In this document: positions 10,359 to 19,666 of the stretch, in pieces | Position numbering within the stretch: the first letter of the stretch is position 1 | How the letters are laid out: every line of letters begins with the position of its first letter | Assembly (NCBI RefSeq): GCF_902506425.1 | Contig: NZ_LR732469.1 | Span: forward strand, 1,429,001 to 1,493,000 | Direction: 5' to 3' | DNA: 64,000 nucleotides | Origin: Novosphingobium sp. 9U | GTDB taxonomy: Bacteria; Pseudomonadota; Alphaproteobacteria; Sphingomonadales; Sphingomonadaceae | Made by a program: the position numbers and the translations under genes | The notes under the pieces: model-generated | What the model was told of the DNA's origin: nothing | Database searches by the model: none | What the model saw: only the letters and a program-made list of their open reading frames with translations

Positions 10359-10837
10359 CCGTGGTCTCGCATGATCCTGCTTTGTTCGCGCTTCCAGTCG
10401 CGCTCCTTGATGGTGTTGCGTTTGTCGGCTGCATTCTTGCCGCGTGCAAGCGCGAGTTCCACCTTTGCGCGCCCTCTGCCGTTGAAATAGATCGACAATG
10501 GAACAAGCGTCATGCCCTTGCGCTCGACCGCGCCGTGCAGCTTGGCGATCTCGCGCTCCTTGAGCAGCAGCTTGCGCGGGCGCTTGGGCACGTGGTTGAA
10601 GCGGTTGCCGTGGCTGAACTCGGGCACGTTGGAGTTCACCAGCCAAACCTCGCCGTTGGCGACCTCGGCATAGGATTCGGCGATCGAGCCCTCGCCGAAG
10701 CGCAGGGACTTCACCTCGGTGCCGGTGAGCATGATCCCGGCCTCGTAAACGTCATCGATGAAGTACTCGAAGCGCGCGCGACGGTTCTCCGCGACGATCT
10801 TCGTTTTTTCGAATTCTTTGTGCTGAGGGCGGGCCAT
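10355..10837 (-). CDS. smpB: SsrA-binding protein SmpB
   Basis: This 160-residue protein binds tmRNA and delivers it to stalled ribosomes in trans-translation. Recognisable segments are [33 protein letters not shown], the [12 protein letters not shown] core, and the basic tail with [18 protein letters not shown]. The start [13 protein letters not shown] at 10837 was chosen over an in-frame ATG ten codons upstream because it matches the family N-terminus. It is the first gene of the overlapping operon smpB-DUF2062-cckA-GT51-like. In many relatives it directly follows dapA; here an S9 peptidase gene lies between. Confidence 0.95.
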   Translation of the reverse strand: MARPQHKEFEKTKIVAENRRARFEYFIDDVYEAGIMLTGTEVKSLRFGEGSIAESYAEVANGEVWLVNSNVPEFSHGNRFNHVPKRPRKLLLKEREIAKLHGAVERKGMTLVPLSIYFNGRGRAKVELALARGKNAADKRNTIKERDWKREQSRIMRDHG

Positions 10838-10998
10838 GAGGGGGCATGTAGGTGCACGGGCCGCCAAAATAAATCATGAACGGGCCGGTCATCGAAATAG
10901 ATCGTGCGCCGGACTGGTGCGCCAGTGGGTCCGCAGGGGTCTGAGCACATGGCACCTTGTCATGCGGCGGCGACTAGGCATTATTCCCCAAGGGCATC

Positions 10999-12969
10999 GT
11001 GGGGGCATCAGTGCAGCATAGATCGATTTGGCGAGCGCGGCGGGTCGCCCTCGCCAGCATGGCGGCGCTCCTCGCGCAAGTGAGCGTGGCACACGCGGCA
11101 CCGCCGCCGCTGGAAGCATACGGCAATCTGCCCGCGGTCGAAGCCATGGCAATCTCCCCAAGCGGCGATCTCGCCACGGTGTCGCGCATCAAGGGCTTGC
11201 GCAAGCTTCTCGTCGTCGGCGCCGATGGTTCGATCAAGACGCAATCGGACCTTGGCGACAGCAAGGTCCGAGGCTTGGAGTTCCCGAGCGATGACACCGT
11301 GCTCCTCCACAACAGCGCCGCCTCGTCGCTTGGTCCGGAGTTCACCTCCACGCTCTACGAGTTCAGCGGTGTCCTGATCGTCCACACGTCACCCGGCCAG
11401 AAGCCGTCGCTCGTGTTCGGCAACTCGCGCGATGTCGGAGACGTGGTCTTCGGATCCTACGGTCTGCGGCATCCGGGCGGCGTGCTGAAAGGCTACTACG
11501 GCGGTGTGGAGCTGGACATACGCGGCGTGGGGGCGACGTTCGTGCATGGTCGCCCATTCCTCTACGAAGTGGATCTTGCGCACAATTCCGCGCGCAAGTT
11601 GGCCAGAGCCGCTGCCGAGGGCCACAACCGCTCATGGCAAGTCGACGAGAACGGGCAGGTTGCCGCGACGCTGGACATCGATCACTCGAGCGGACGCTGG
11701 AACATCCTCAACTCCGGTGACCGGCCGATTGCCACCGGAGTCGATCAGACCGGGGACGTCGACATCGTCAGCCTGGGTCGGGACGGTAGCACCCTGATCT
11801 ACTTGCTACGCGACGCAGAGGGCACGCAGCGCTACTTCGAGGTGCCTCTGGCTGGTGGGACCGCGAAGGAGATATTCACCGACCTTGGCCTCGCCAGGTT
11901 CCTGTTCGACCCTGCCAACGGCCGGCTGCTCGGCTACTTGAACGACGACGACGGCAAGCAGGTGCCGGTCCTGTTCGACCCGGCCAAGCAGGCAGCGGCG
12001 AGCAAGATATACAAGGTCTTTGCCAAGTTCCGCACGGAACTGATCGACTGGACGCCCGACTTCTCCCAGGTGCTCGTCCGGACGAGCGGCAATGGCGATA
12101 GCGGCACGTTCTACAAAGTGGACGTCAAGGCGCTGAAGGCCGACGCGATCGGGTTCGAGCGGCCGCTGATCGAGCCCGAGCAAGTCGGGCCGATCGCGCG
12201 CATCGCCTACAAGGCCAGCGACGGGCTGGAGATGGACGGCATCCTGACGCTGCCCTCCGGGCGTGAGGCACGCAGCCTGCCGGTGATCCTCATGCCTCAT
12301 GGTGGCCCGCACGCTCGCGACGAGCCAGACTTCGACTGGTGGGCACAGGCCTACGCCTCGCGAGGGTACGCCGTGTTCCAGCCGAACTTCCGCGGCTCGA
12401 CCGGGCGGGACAGCGCGTTTCGCAACGCCTCGGCGAACCAGTGGGGCCGCAAGATGCAGACCGACATCTCGGATGGTCTGGCCGAGCTGGCACGACGCGG
12501 CATCGTCGACCCCAAGCGCGCTTGCATCGTCGGCGCCAGCTATGGCGGCTATGCGGCGCTTGCCGGTGTCACGCTGCAGAGCGGCATCTACCGTTGTGCC
12601 GTCGCCGTCGCTCCGGTCGCCGACCTCGAGATGCTGTACAACACCGAAGTGCGCGAAAGCGGCTACTCGTCCATGACCTGGCGCTCGCTGCGCAAGGGCC
12701 TGGGCGATCCGAAGGGCTATGACGCCGTCTCACCGCGCAAGCATGCGGCGAATGCGGATGCGCCGGTGCTGCTGATCCACGGCAAGGACGATACCGTCGT
12801 CCCGTTCCAGCACTCCAGCGCGATGGCAGGCGCCTTACGGGCAGCGGGCAAGCCGGTCGAACTGGTGGTGCTGCGGCACGAAGATCACTGGCTGTCAATC
12901 AGCGACACGCGCCTGCAGATGCTCACCGAATCGCTGAAGTTCCTGCAGGCGCACAATCCGCCCGAGTAG
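10999..12969 (+). CDS. S9 family peptidase (prolyl oligopeptidase type), secreted
   Basis: This protein has about 656 residues with a signal peptide ending VSVAHA. A long N-terminal propeller-like region is followed by an alpha/beta-hydrolase domain. The catalytic Ser lies in GASYGGYAAL near residue 514, the Asp in HGKDDTVVP near residue 598, and the His in LRHEDHWLS near residue 629. It is probably a periplasmic peptide-cleaving enzyme of the S9C/acylaminoacyl type. The start is a GTG at 10999; a GTG four codons later (11011) is equally possible because neither has a clear ribosome site. The gene is convergent with dapA (21-bp gap) and divergent from smpB. Confidence 0.9.
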   Translation: MGASVQHRSIWRARRVALASMAALLAQVSVAHAAPPPLEAYGNLPAVEAMAISPSGDLATVSRIKGLRKLLVVGADGSIKTQSDLGDSKVRGLEFPSDDTVLLHNSAASSLGPEFTSTLYEFSGVLIVHTSPGQKPSLVFGNSRDVGDVVFGSYGLRHPGGVLKGYYGGVELDIRGVGATFVHGRPFLYEVDLAHNSARKLARAAAEGHNRSWQVDENGQVAATLDIDHSSGRWNILNSGDRPIATGVDQTGDVDIVSLGRDGSTLIYLLRDAEGTQRYFEVPLAGGTAKEIFTDLGLARFLFDPANGRLLGYLNDDDGKQVPVLFDPAKQAAASKIYKVFAKFRTELIDWTPDFSQVLVRTSGNGDSGTFYKVDVKALKADAIGFERPLIEPEQVGPIARIAYKASDGLEMDGILTLPSGREARSLPVILMPHGGPHARDEPDFDWWAQAYASRGYAVFQPNFRGSTGRDSAFRNASANQWGRKMQTDISDGLAELARRGIVDPKRACIVGASYGGYAALAGVTLQSGIYRCAVAVAPVADLEMLYNTEVRESGYSSMTWRSLRKGLGDPKGYDAVSPRKHAANADAPVLLIHGKDDTVVPFQHSSAMAGALRAAGKPVELVVLRHEDHWLSISDTRLQMLTESLKFLQAHNPPE

Positions 12970-12990
12970 GTCGGGCTCGGCCAGGCGCAC

Positions 12991-13872
12991 TCACAACAGT
13001 CCGGCATGCTCCAGCGCCGCGTCCACGGCTGCGCGGGCCTTGTCGTTGCAGGGGACCAGCGGCAGGCGAAGCTCGTTCTCGATCCAGTCGTGGACCTGCG
13101 CCAGGGCGTACTTGCACGGCCCCGGCGAGCTGTCCTCGAACATGGCGTAGTGCAGCGGATAGAGCTTGTCGTTGAGGTCGCGCGCGCGCTCCAGGTCGTT
13201 GGCGGCGCAGGCGGCTTGGAAATCGGCGCAGAGCCTGGGCGCGACATTGGCGGTGACCGAGATGCAGCCGATCCCGCCAGCGGCGTTGAACGGCAGCGCC
13301 AATTCGTCGTCCCCCGAGAGCTGGGCGAACTGCTTGCCGATGCCCATCCGGTGATCGGTGACGCGGCTGAGGTCGCCGCTCGCATCCTTGATGCCGACGA
13401 AGGTGGCGGGGAACCGGCGCGCCAGTTCGCACACCGTCTCGGGCTGCAGGTCGGTCACAGTGCGGCCGGGCACGTTGTAGAGCACGATCGGCAGGTCGCT
13501 ATGCTCCGCCAGGTAGGAGAAGTGAGCCAGCAGCCCCTCCTGGCTCGGCCGATTGTAGTAAGGTGCGACGACCAGCGCGGCGGCGGCGCCGGACTTCTTC
13601 GAAAAATTCATGTGGAGAAGTGCGTTCATTGTGTCGTTGCTGCCGCACCCCGCGATCACCGGCACGCGGCCTGCAGCCTGCTCGACGCAAACTTCGATCA
13701 CGCGGTGGTGCTCGGCGTTGGAGAGGGTGGAGTTTTCGCCCGTGGTGCCGCACGGAACCAGCGCCGACGAGCCGTTCTCGATCTGCCATTCGACCAGCTT
13801 GCGGAACGCGCCCTCATCAAACGCGCCGTCGCGAAACGGGGTAACGAGTGCCGGTATCGAACCCGAGAACAT
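12991..13872 (-). CDS. dapA: 4-hydroxy-tetrahydrodipicolinate synthase
   Basis: This 293-residue cytosolic aldolase condenses pyruvate with aspartate semialdehyde for lysine and diaminopimelate synthesis. The start MFSGSIPALVTPFRDG and the CGTTGE motif (41-46) are typical. The Schiff-base Lys162 is in GIKDASGDL and the proton-relay Tyr132 in LYNVPGRT. Length is normal. It is divergent from the lytic transglycosylase gene, sharing a 112-bp promoter region. Confidence 0.97.
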   Translation of the reverse strand: MFSGSIPALVTPFRDGAFDEGAFRKLVEWQIENGSSALVPCGTTGENSTLSNAEHHRVIEVCVEQAAGRVPVIAGCGSNDTMNALLHMNFSKKSGAAAALVVAPYYNRPSQEGLLAHFSYLAEHSDLPIVLYNVPGRTVTDLQPETVCELARRFPATFVGIKDASGDLSRVTDHRMGIGKQFAQLSGDDELALPFNAAGGIGCISVTANVAPRLCADFQAACAANDLERARDLNDKLYPLHYAMFEDSSPGPCKYALAQVHDWIENELRLPLVPCNDKARAAVDAALEHAGLL

Positions 13873-13984
13873 GGACTTGGCCTTTGCTGTTGGTCATCAA
13901 GGCGGCACAAGCGCCTGCCAGCAACGGCAAGCGGCCACCGTGAGACTTGATCATTCAGGGCCTGATAAGGAGCCTTTCCCGAAA

Positions 13985-16015
13985 ATGTCCAGCATGCTGC
14001 GCGCCTCTGCCTGTCTTCTGCTGACATCCGCCTTCTGCTTCGCGAACTCGGTTTCGGCGCAAAGCACGTCCATGGGCACGCCCCCTGGCATGCCGATGGG
14101 TACGACCATGGCATCGGGCATGTCGACCGGGGGCGCCGAGTGGGACCGTGCCCGCGCCGCGCAGATGCAGGTCCATGATATGTCGACGCACCAGTCGGTC
14201 GATCGCTGGAAGCTGCTGACCTCCAGCGACCGGATGGGGTTCGACGCCTATTCCTCGTTCCTGATGACCTACCCCGGCTACCCGCAGGAGGAGAAGCTGC
14301 GCGGGTACGCGGAAAAGGCGCTGGCCAACGAGTCGCCCGATCCTTCCCGCCTGATCGCCTTCTTCGATCGCTTTCCGCCGCTGAGCAGCCAGGCCGCGGG
14401 CCGCTATGCGACGGCCCTGACCTACACCCGCCGCGCCGATGCGGCACAGCGCGCAGCACTCGCCTGGCGCCTGGGTTCGCTGACGCCCAACGACGAGGCG
14501 ACCCTGCTCTCGTTCTACCGCGATCGCTTCACCAGCGACGACCACGATGCCCGCATGAACGCGCTGCTCTGGCAAGGCGAGACCGCGCAGGCCGAGCGGC
14601 AGATCTCGTTCGTCTCGGCCGCACGCCGTAGCATGTACATGGAGCGGCTGTCGCTATTGCAGGGCGCCGCGCCGGGCTCGCTAGGCATGCCGATCGGTCC
14701 CGACCTGCTGCGCGATCCCGGCTACATCTACAACCGCGCGGTGCAGGCGCGCAAAAGCGGCAACCTGCCCGCCGCGATCAGCCTGCTGGCTACGCGAGCG
14801 CCCTTGTCGCAGCCAGTGCCCGAGCCTGAGAAGTGGGTGCGCGAGCTGCTGACCGCGGCCAAGGGCGCCGGAGCGGACCCGGCGGTGCGCATCGCGTCTT
14901 CGATCGACGATGCCTTCGCGCCCGGCACCGACGTCTCCAAGCTCTCGTTCCGGGTGCGGGACGATTACACCACGCTGGTCTGGCTGGGCGGCACCAAGGC
15001 ACTGTGGGAGCTGCGCGACCCGCGCCGCGCGGCGCCGCTGTTCTATCGCTACGGTGCGGCCGCACAAACGCCGGGCACCCGTTCGAAGGGCTTCTACTGG
15101 GCCGGGCGAGCCATGGCACAAGGCGGTGATATCGCGGGCGCAAACCGCTATTTCGAGATGGCAGCGCGCTACCCCGAGGCGTTCTACGGCCAGCTTTCGC
15201 TGGAGCGGCTCGGCCGGCCGATGCCGAACCTCGACGTCATGCCGCAGTCGCGCCCGACCAGCGCGGAACGAGCTGCCTTCCACGCCAAGCCGATCACGCG
15301 GGCAGTGCGCGACGTCGCGCGCGATGGCGACTGGCGCACCGGGGTGCAATTCTACCGCGAGATTTCCGACCAGGCGCAGTCCGAGGCGGACCACGTGCTG
15401 GTCGCCGACCTGGCGCGCGAGATCGGGCGGCGCGACCTGGGCGTCATCCTCGGCCAGTCGGCACATGCGGACGGCTACACTAGCTTCGGACGCATCTCCT
15501 TTCCCGAGATGCCGGTGCCGCCCGGCGCCAACTGGATCATGGATCACGCGCTCACTCGGCAAGAGAGCCAGTTCGCGCAGAACGCCGTCAGCCACGCGGG
15601 CGCACGCGGGCTGATGCAGCTGATGCCCGGCACCGCGCGCGAACAGGCGGGCAAGCTGGGGATCGGCTACGACGACCAGGCGCTGATGTCCGACCCGGTC
15701 TATAACGTGCGCCTGGGCGACGGCTATTACGGGCGGATGATGGACTACTTCGGCGGAGCGACCCCGCTGGCTGTGGGCGCTTACAATGCCGGTGCCGGCA
15801 ATGTGAACAAGTGGCTGCGCGCAAATGGCGACCCCCGTACTGGCGCCGTGGATTGGATCGACTGGATCGAGCGCATCCCCATCTACGAGACCAAGAACTA
15901 CATCCAGCGCGTGCTGGAGAACGCGGTGGTCTACCAGAGCATGCACCCTGAGCGCGGGTACTATCGGGGCAGCACACCATTGAGCAACCTGCTGGGGAAG
16001 AGAACGCCGGGCTGA
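13985..16015 (+). CDS. soluble lytic murein transglycosylase (GH23)
   Basis: This 676-residue periplasmic enzyme cleaves peptidoglycan glycan strands with 1,6-anhydro ends. A signal peptide ends NSVSA near residue 26, a helical superhelix region rich in Ala/Arg follows, and the C-terminal SLT domain carries the catalytic Glu527 in TRQESQFAQNAVS, then GLMQLMPGTA and AYNAGAGNVNKWL. The start at 13985 is supported by AAGGAG at 13967-13972; in-frame codons further upstream overlap dapA and are rejected. The arrangement divergent from dapA is common in sphingomonads. Confidence 0.94.
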   Translation: MSSMLRASACLLLTSAFCFANSVSAQSTSMGTPPGMPMGTTMASGMSTGGAEWDRARAAQMQVHDMSTHQSVDRWKLLTSSDRMGFDAYSSFLMTYPGYPQEEKLRGYAEKALANESPDPSRLIAFFDRFPPLSSQAAGRYATALTYTRRADAAQRAALAWRLGSLTPNDEATLLSFYRDRFTSDDHDARMNALLWQGETAQAERQISFVSAARRSMYMERLSLLQGAAPGSLGMPIGPDLLRDPGYIYNRAVQARKSGNLPAAISLLATRAPLSQPVPEPEKWVRELLTAAKGAGADPAVRIASSIDDAFAPGTDVSKLSFRVRDDYTTLVWLGGTKALWELRDPRRAAPLFYRYGAAAQTPGTRSKGFYWAGRAMAQGGDIAGANRYFEMAARYPEAFYGQLSLERLGRPMPNLDVMPQSRPTSAERAAFHAKPITRAVRDVARDGDWRTGVQFYREISDQAQSEADHVLVADLAREIGRRDLGVILGQSAHADGYTSFGRISFPEMPVPPGANWIMDHALTRQESQFAQNAVSHAGARGLMQLMPGTAREQAGKLGIGYDDQALMSDPVYNVRLGDGYYGRMMDYFGGATPLAVGAYNAGAGNVNKWLRANGDPRTGAVDWIDWIERIPIYETKNYIQRVLENAVVYQSMHPERGYYRGSTPLSNLLGKRTPG

Positions 16016-16033
16016 GTTGAGGCCGCTACCTTC

Positions 16034-16136
16034 TCCCCTCCCGCTTGCGGAAGGGGTCGGGGGAGGGCATGTGACCCACCCTGCCCTCTTCGTAAAAACA
16101 CGCCCTCCCCTAGCCCCTCCCGCAAGCGGGAGGGGG
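16034..16136. repeat. palindromic intergenic repeat (CCCCTCCCGC family)
   Basis: Two nearly complementary arms flank a 30-odd-bp centre: CCCTCCCGCTTGCGGAAGGG near 16035 onward with a following GGGGGAGGGC, and GCCCTCCCC near 16102 followed by CCCCTCCCGCAAGCGGGAGGGG ending 16135. This is the look of REP-like elements widespread between sphingomonad genes. It lies 3' of the lytic transglycosylase gene and just before greB, and may help terminate transcription. Confidence 0.7.
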
Positions 16137-16173
16137 ATCCGGTGACTGGCTACTTCGTGCCACGGATTTCTCG

Positions 16174-16659
16174 ATGACTCCTTCAGGCCCTCCCATCTCT
16201 CCAGCCGGCATGGCCGCCTTGCGCGCCCGCTACGATCACCTCCTTAGCAAGGAGCGCCCCGAAATCGTCGAGATCGTCAGCTGGGCCGCCGGTAACGGGG
16301 ACCGATCCGAGAACGGCGACTATCTCTACGGCCGCAAGCGCATGCGCGAGATCGACCGGGAGCTCGCCTACCTCGCTCGACGCATGAAGGCGCTGCGCGT
16401 CGTAGACCCGGCGCGCCAGGACGAGCGCAGCAAGGTCTTCTTCGGCGCCACCGTCACTCTCGCCGACGAGGATGATGTGCGCCTGACGGTGACGATCGTC
16501 GGCGACGACGAGCAGGACGCCGCTGCCGGCCGCATCGGCTGGAGCGCTCCGATTGCGCGCGCGCTGCGCGGCGCGCAGGTCGGCGACTTGCGCACGGTGC
16601 GCCTGCCCGCCGGTGAGAAGGAGTGGGAGTTGCTGGAGATCAACTATCCTGATCTTTGA
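16174..16659 (+). CDS. greB: transcription elongation factor GreB
   Basis: This 161-residue protein stimulates cleavage of backtracked RNA by RNA polymerase. The N-terminal coiled coil carries the signature NGDRSENGDYLYGRKRMREID with the acidic tip Asp/Glu residues, and the C-terminal FKBP-like domain includes VFFGATVTLADEDD and IGWSAPIARAL. The RKRMREIDRE-type sequence favours GreB over GreA. It stands between a repeat and a small unknown gene. Confidence 0.93.
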   Translation: MTPSGPPISPAGMAALRARYDHLLSKERPEIVEIVSWAAGNGDRSENGDYLYGRKRMREIDRELAYLARRMKALRVVDPARQDERSKVFFGATVTLADEDDVRLTVTIVGDDEQDAAAGRIGWSAPIARALRGAQVGDLRTVRLPAGEKEWELLEINYPDL

Positions 16660-16729
16660 ACGAAGGGACACTTGGCCAATCGCCTGACCACGCGTATGAA
16701 CATTCTCGGGTACGCGGGGAAAAACTTCC

Positions 16730-16972
16730 ATGACTGACAAGACCGAGCAGGATCTGCGCCACGCGCTGGGTAATGCGCGCGCAGAAACCGAAGCGCTCAA
16801 GAGCATGCTGACCAAGGCCGCCGACCGCCTCGAAGACATCGTCGAGGCGAACTGCTCCGATGAAGAGCAGGACAAGGCGCTCGCCACCGCGCAGCGCCTG
16901 CGCAAAGTGATCGAGCGCACCGGCGGCAAGAGCGATGGCGCAGCCGACGGAGCAACCCTGCCCGCGGCTTGA
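16730..16972 (+). CDS. small acidic helical protein, 80 aa, unknown
   Basis: The product begins MTDKTEQDLRHALGNARAE and appears wholly helical and charged, with one cysteine (EANCSDEEQ) and heptad-like spacing suggesting a short coiled coil. The C-terminus is Gly/Ala-rich. It follows greB by 70 bp on the same strand. No family is recognised. It is considered real because of its codon pattern and the clean ATG after a purine stretch (GGGGAAAA). Confidence 0.6.
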   Translation: MTDKTEQDLRHALGNARAETEALKSMLTKAADRLEDIVEANCSDEEQDKALATAQRLRKVIERTGGKSDGAADGATLPAA

Positions 16973-17224
16973 CCGGTCTGCCTGGCTCTCCGGGCATCTG
17001 CCTCCTGCCGCAGCGTGACTGGTTCGCGCACTTGCGTTCGCGCTAGTCGCGGATGCTCACCGACGCGCGACGCGATCCCACGTTCCGACCACCTCCTTGC
17101 TAAGCACCCGCTCGAATTTATGTCTTGGCGCCCATCGCTCACTCAAGCATAGTTGCACAGCAAGCTTAGCAATCCCCCGCGCCGCGGCTCAACAAACGCG
17201 CGTGAGGAGGAAGAGGAGAGAGCC

Positions 17225-18208
17225 ATGCCCAACATCACCATCCGCAACTTGCGCGACGACCTTAGCTTCGGCGCACTGGTCGAGGGTCTCGACTGGTCCA
17301 ACATGGAGGACGAGGCGACGCGCCAGAGCTTGCGCGACACCTTCGTCGAGCGCGGCATGATCGTGTTTAAGGACATGGAACCTAGTGCCCGGATGCAGGT
17401 CGCGGTGAGCAAGGTGTTCGGCCCGCTCAAGGATCACCCTACCAAGACCACTCCGCGCGACAAGGAGACGGGTGACGAGGCCGCAGGCGTGATCGACATG
17501 CACTACAAGCCCAACCTGGAGAACCCGGAGGCGGGCGAAGGTCTGGTCGAGTACAAGGGGGAAGTGCTGGCACGCTACTCGCCCTGGCACTTCGATCATT
17601 GCTACAACGACGAGCTCAACTACGCCGGTGTGCTGCGTGCACCCATCAACGCACCAGTCGGCGGCCGCACCGGCTTCATGGACGGTATCGAGCTTTACCG
17701 CCGACTCCCGCAGGCGCTGCGCGATAGGCTGGAGGGCAAGAACGTAATCTATACGCTCGACACCCGGCTTTCCAAGATGAAGTACGGCGTCAACTTAGCG
17801 CCTCTGACCGAGAACAGCGGCAACATCGCCCTGCTGAAGGAAGTCGCGATCTTCCCGCGAGCCATACACCCGGCCGTTTGGGAGCGTGAGACCGGTGAGA
17901 AGGTCCTGCACTTCGGCCCCTGGATGGCCGTTGCGCTGGAGCACGACGAGACGGCTGCGGGTGACGCCCTGCTCGACGAAGTCGCGCACGAGATGAACCG
18001 TCTCGGCGAAAGCACCGCCGCCTACTGGCACGACTGGTCGCCCACCGACATGGTGATCTGGGACAACCACCGCATGCTCCACGCGGTCGAAGGCTGCAGT
18101 GCCAGGTACGAGCGCCAGACGCTGCGCACCACGATCAAGGGCGACTACGGCCTGGGCTACTTCGAGGACGGCAAGAAGATCGGCGAAGTCTACCGCGAGG
18201 TCGCCTGA
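17225..18208 (+). CDS. TauD/TfdA-family Fe(II)/2-oxoglutarate dioxygenase
   Basis: This 327-residue cytosolic enzyme uses Fe(II) and 2-oxoglutarate. The iron ligands are visible as His122 and Asp124 in PWHFDHCYND and the distal His282 in WDNHRMLHA; the 2-oxoglutarate-binding Arg is Arg297 in YERQTLRTT. Members attack sulfonates (TauD), phenoxy acids (TfdA) or related acids. The substrate here cannot be assigned, and no sulfonate or aromatic-acid genes lie nearby. The start at 17225 follows a purine-rich GAGGAAGAGGAGAG; an earlier in-frame ATG at 17153 is rejected. The preceding 16973-17224 holds nothing else obvious. Confidence 0.9.
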   Translation: MPNITIRNLRDDLSFGALVEGLDWSNMEDEATRQSLRDTFVERGMIVFKDMEPSARMQVAVSKVFGPLKDHPTKTTPRDKETGDEAAGVIDMHYKPNLENPEAGEGLVEYKGEVLARYSPWHFDHCYNDELNYAGVLRAPINAPVGGRTGFMDGIELYRRLPQALRDRLEGKNVIYTLDTRLSKMKYGVNLAPLTENSGNIALLKEVAIFPRAIHPAVWERETGEKVLHFGPWMAVALEHDETAAGDALLDEVAHEMNRLGESTAAYWHDWSPTDMVIWDNHRMLHAVEGCSARYERQTLRTTIKGDYGLGYFEDGKKIGEVYREVA

Positions 18209-18267
18209 CCGCTTGGACAAACGATGGGACTTGCCGGCACGCCCCGCGATCTGCGAGTGAGCGCCGC

Positions 18268-18777
18268 GTGTCCCATCGCCCTGCCTTGCTTGCCGGCCTG
18301 ATCGCCGCCCTCGCCCCGCTGGCCTTCGCCACTCCGGCGGCGGCGCGCGACAGCCTGGGTCTTTACGCCACCTGGGGCGCCTTTCGCGATCCCGTCTCGC
18401 CGCGCTGCTATGCCATCGCCATGGCCGAGCCGAGCGCGATGCGGCGCGACTACCAGCCCTACGCCGCGATCGGAACCTGGCCACGCCGCGGCGTGCGCAA
18501 CCAGATCCACTTCCGCCTTTCGCGCCGGCTCGCCCCTGGCCGTCCGATCCTCCTAACGATCGGCGACAGGCGCTTTCAATTGACCGGAGGCGGCGGCGAC
18601 GCCTGGGCGGCGAACAATGGCGACAACGCCGCCATCATCGCCATGATGCGCTCGGCGTCCACGATGCGGGTGAGTGCTCGCGACGCACAAGGCCGCAACT
18701 TCGGCAACAGCTGGCCGCTCACCGGGGCAGCCTCGGCGATGGACGCGGCGTCGATCGGATGCGCGCGGGTGGATTGA
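18268..18777 (+). CDS. secreted IalB-like protein
   Basis: This 169-residue protein has a signal peptide (MSHRPALLAGLIAALAPLAF, cleavage after PAAA). The mature part carries PRCYAIAMAEP and a C-terminal stretch MRSASTMRVSARDAQG followed by GNSWPLTGAASAMDAASIGC, resembling invasion-associated locus B proteins, whose two cysteines probably form a disulfide. The start is GTG at 18268. Function in free-living sphingomonads is unknown. It is 59 bp downstream of the dioxygenase gene. Confidence 0.7.
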   Translation: MSHRPALLAGLIAALAPLAFATPAAARDSLGLYATWGAFRDPVSPRCYAIAMAEPSAMRRDYQPYAAIGTWPRRGVRNQIHFRLSRRLAPGRPILLTIGDRRFQLTGGGGDAWAANNGDNAAIIAMMRSASTMRVSARDAQGRNFGNSWPLTGAASAMDAASIGCARVD

Positions 18778-18800
18778 GTCCAAAGCACACCGACGAGATC

Positions 18801-18936
18801 CTCCCCTGCAAGAGGAGGTGGCAGACGCGAAGCGGCTGACGGAAAGGTGTCACCGCCCGCGTGGTATTCGACCCGGAGGGTTACACCCCTCCACCCCCGC
18901 CTTCGGCGGCGGTCCCCCTCCCCTCACAGGGGAGGG
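18801..18936. repeat. composite palindromic intergenic repeat (three hairpins)
   Basis: A 136-bp element contains CTCCCCTGCAAGAGGAG at the left, CCGCCTTCGGCGG at 18897-18909 and CCCTCCCCTCACAGGGGAGGG at 18916-18936 (9-bp perfect stem, 3-nt loop). The layout (CTCCCCTGCAAG, GAGGTGGCAG, TGACGGA, GTGTCACC, CCCCTCC) matches a very common sphingomonad dispersed repeat. It lies between two convergent genes, where it may act as a bidirectional terminator. Confidence 0.75.
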
Positions 18937-19003
18937 TCTGACGACAAAAGAGAAAGGGTAGGAGCCGAAGCCCCTACCCTTCCCTACGCATCAAACCGAA
19001 ACC

Positions 19004-19666
19004 TCAGAACCGATAGCCGACGGCCGCCACGATCTGGTGCCGGTCGAGATCGACGTTGAAGCGATCGCTGTCGGGAACGTCGTCGCGGAAGTCGGCTTCG
19101 GCCTTCGAGTAGTTCGAATAACGGTATTCGAGCTTAGCAAAGGTGTTGGTGCCGAACTTCTGCTCGACACCGGCGCCCAGGCGCCAGCCGTCCGCATCCA
19201 GGTTGATGCGCGAGGAGTCGGTGCCGTCGCTCGCCAGGACGCCGAAGCGGGCGTTGGTGTAGCCGCCCTTGACGTAGAGCAGCGTGCTCGGCGCCGCCTT
19301 GAAGCCGGCGCGGGCGCCGACGTAGAGGTCACGCTTGGCGTTCACGCTGCCCAGGCCGAAGTTCTCCGGCGTGCCATCGTCGAAGCGCGTTTTGGCGGTG
19401 CTGTCGGTGAACTCACCTTGCACGCCCAGCACGACCTTGCCGAAATCGTAGTCGTAGCCGGCGCCGACGCCGTAGAGGAAGCCGTCGGCCTTGTCGTGCG
19501 CGTTGGCGCTCACCGTGTCATCGATGCTGCTGCCGGCCTTGTTGATGTCGTACCCGGCGATGGCCTCGACATAGGGCCCGGTGAAGGACGTGTCGGTGCT
19601 TTGCGCCATGGCAGGGACGGACATCGCTGCGGTGCCGCTTGCGAGGATGACGAGAACTTTTTTCAT
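19004..19666 (-). CDS. outer-membrane beta-barrel protein (porin-like, OmpW/Omp25 type)
   Basis: This 220-residue protein has a signal peptide (MKKVLVILASGTAAMSVPAMAQ). The mature part has alternating aromatic/hydrophobic strands, TGPYVEAIAGYDINKAG at the start and GVGAGYDYDFGKVVLGVQGE in the middle, and ends VGYRF; a C-terminal Phe is typical for insertion by the Bam machinery. The pattern fits 8-stranded outer-membrane beta-barrel proteins such as Omp25/OmpA-like porin family members. The start at 19666 is preceded by GGAG with 6-nt spacing. A gene reading starting near 19801 lacks a ribosome site and is rejected. Confidence 0.88.
   Translation of the reverse strand: MKKVLVILASGTAAMSVPAMAQSTDTSFTGPYVEAIAGYDINKAGSSIDDTVSANAHDKADGFLYGVGAGYDYDFGKVVLGVQGEFTDSTAKTRFDDGTPENFGLGSVNAKRDLYVGARAGFKAAPSTLLYVKGGYTNARFGVLASDGTDSSRINLDADGWRLGAGVEQKFGTNTFAKLEYRYSNYSKAEADFRDDVPDSDRFNVDLDRHQIVAAVGYRF

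Noticed and set aside
14681..15946. 421-codon minus-strand open frame opposite the lytic transglycosylase
   Set aside because: Antisense to a well-supported gene, with a shadow-type composition.
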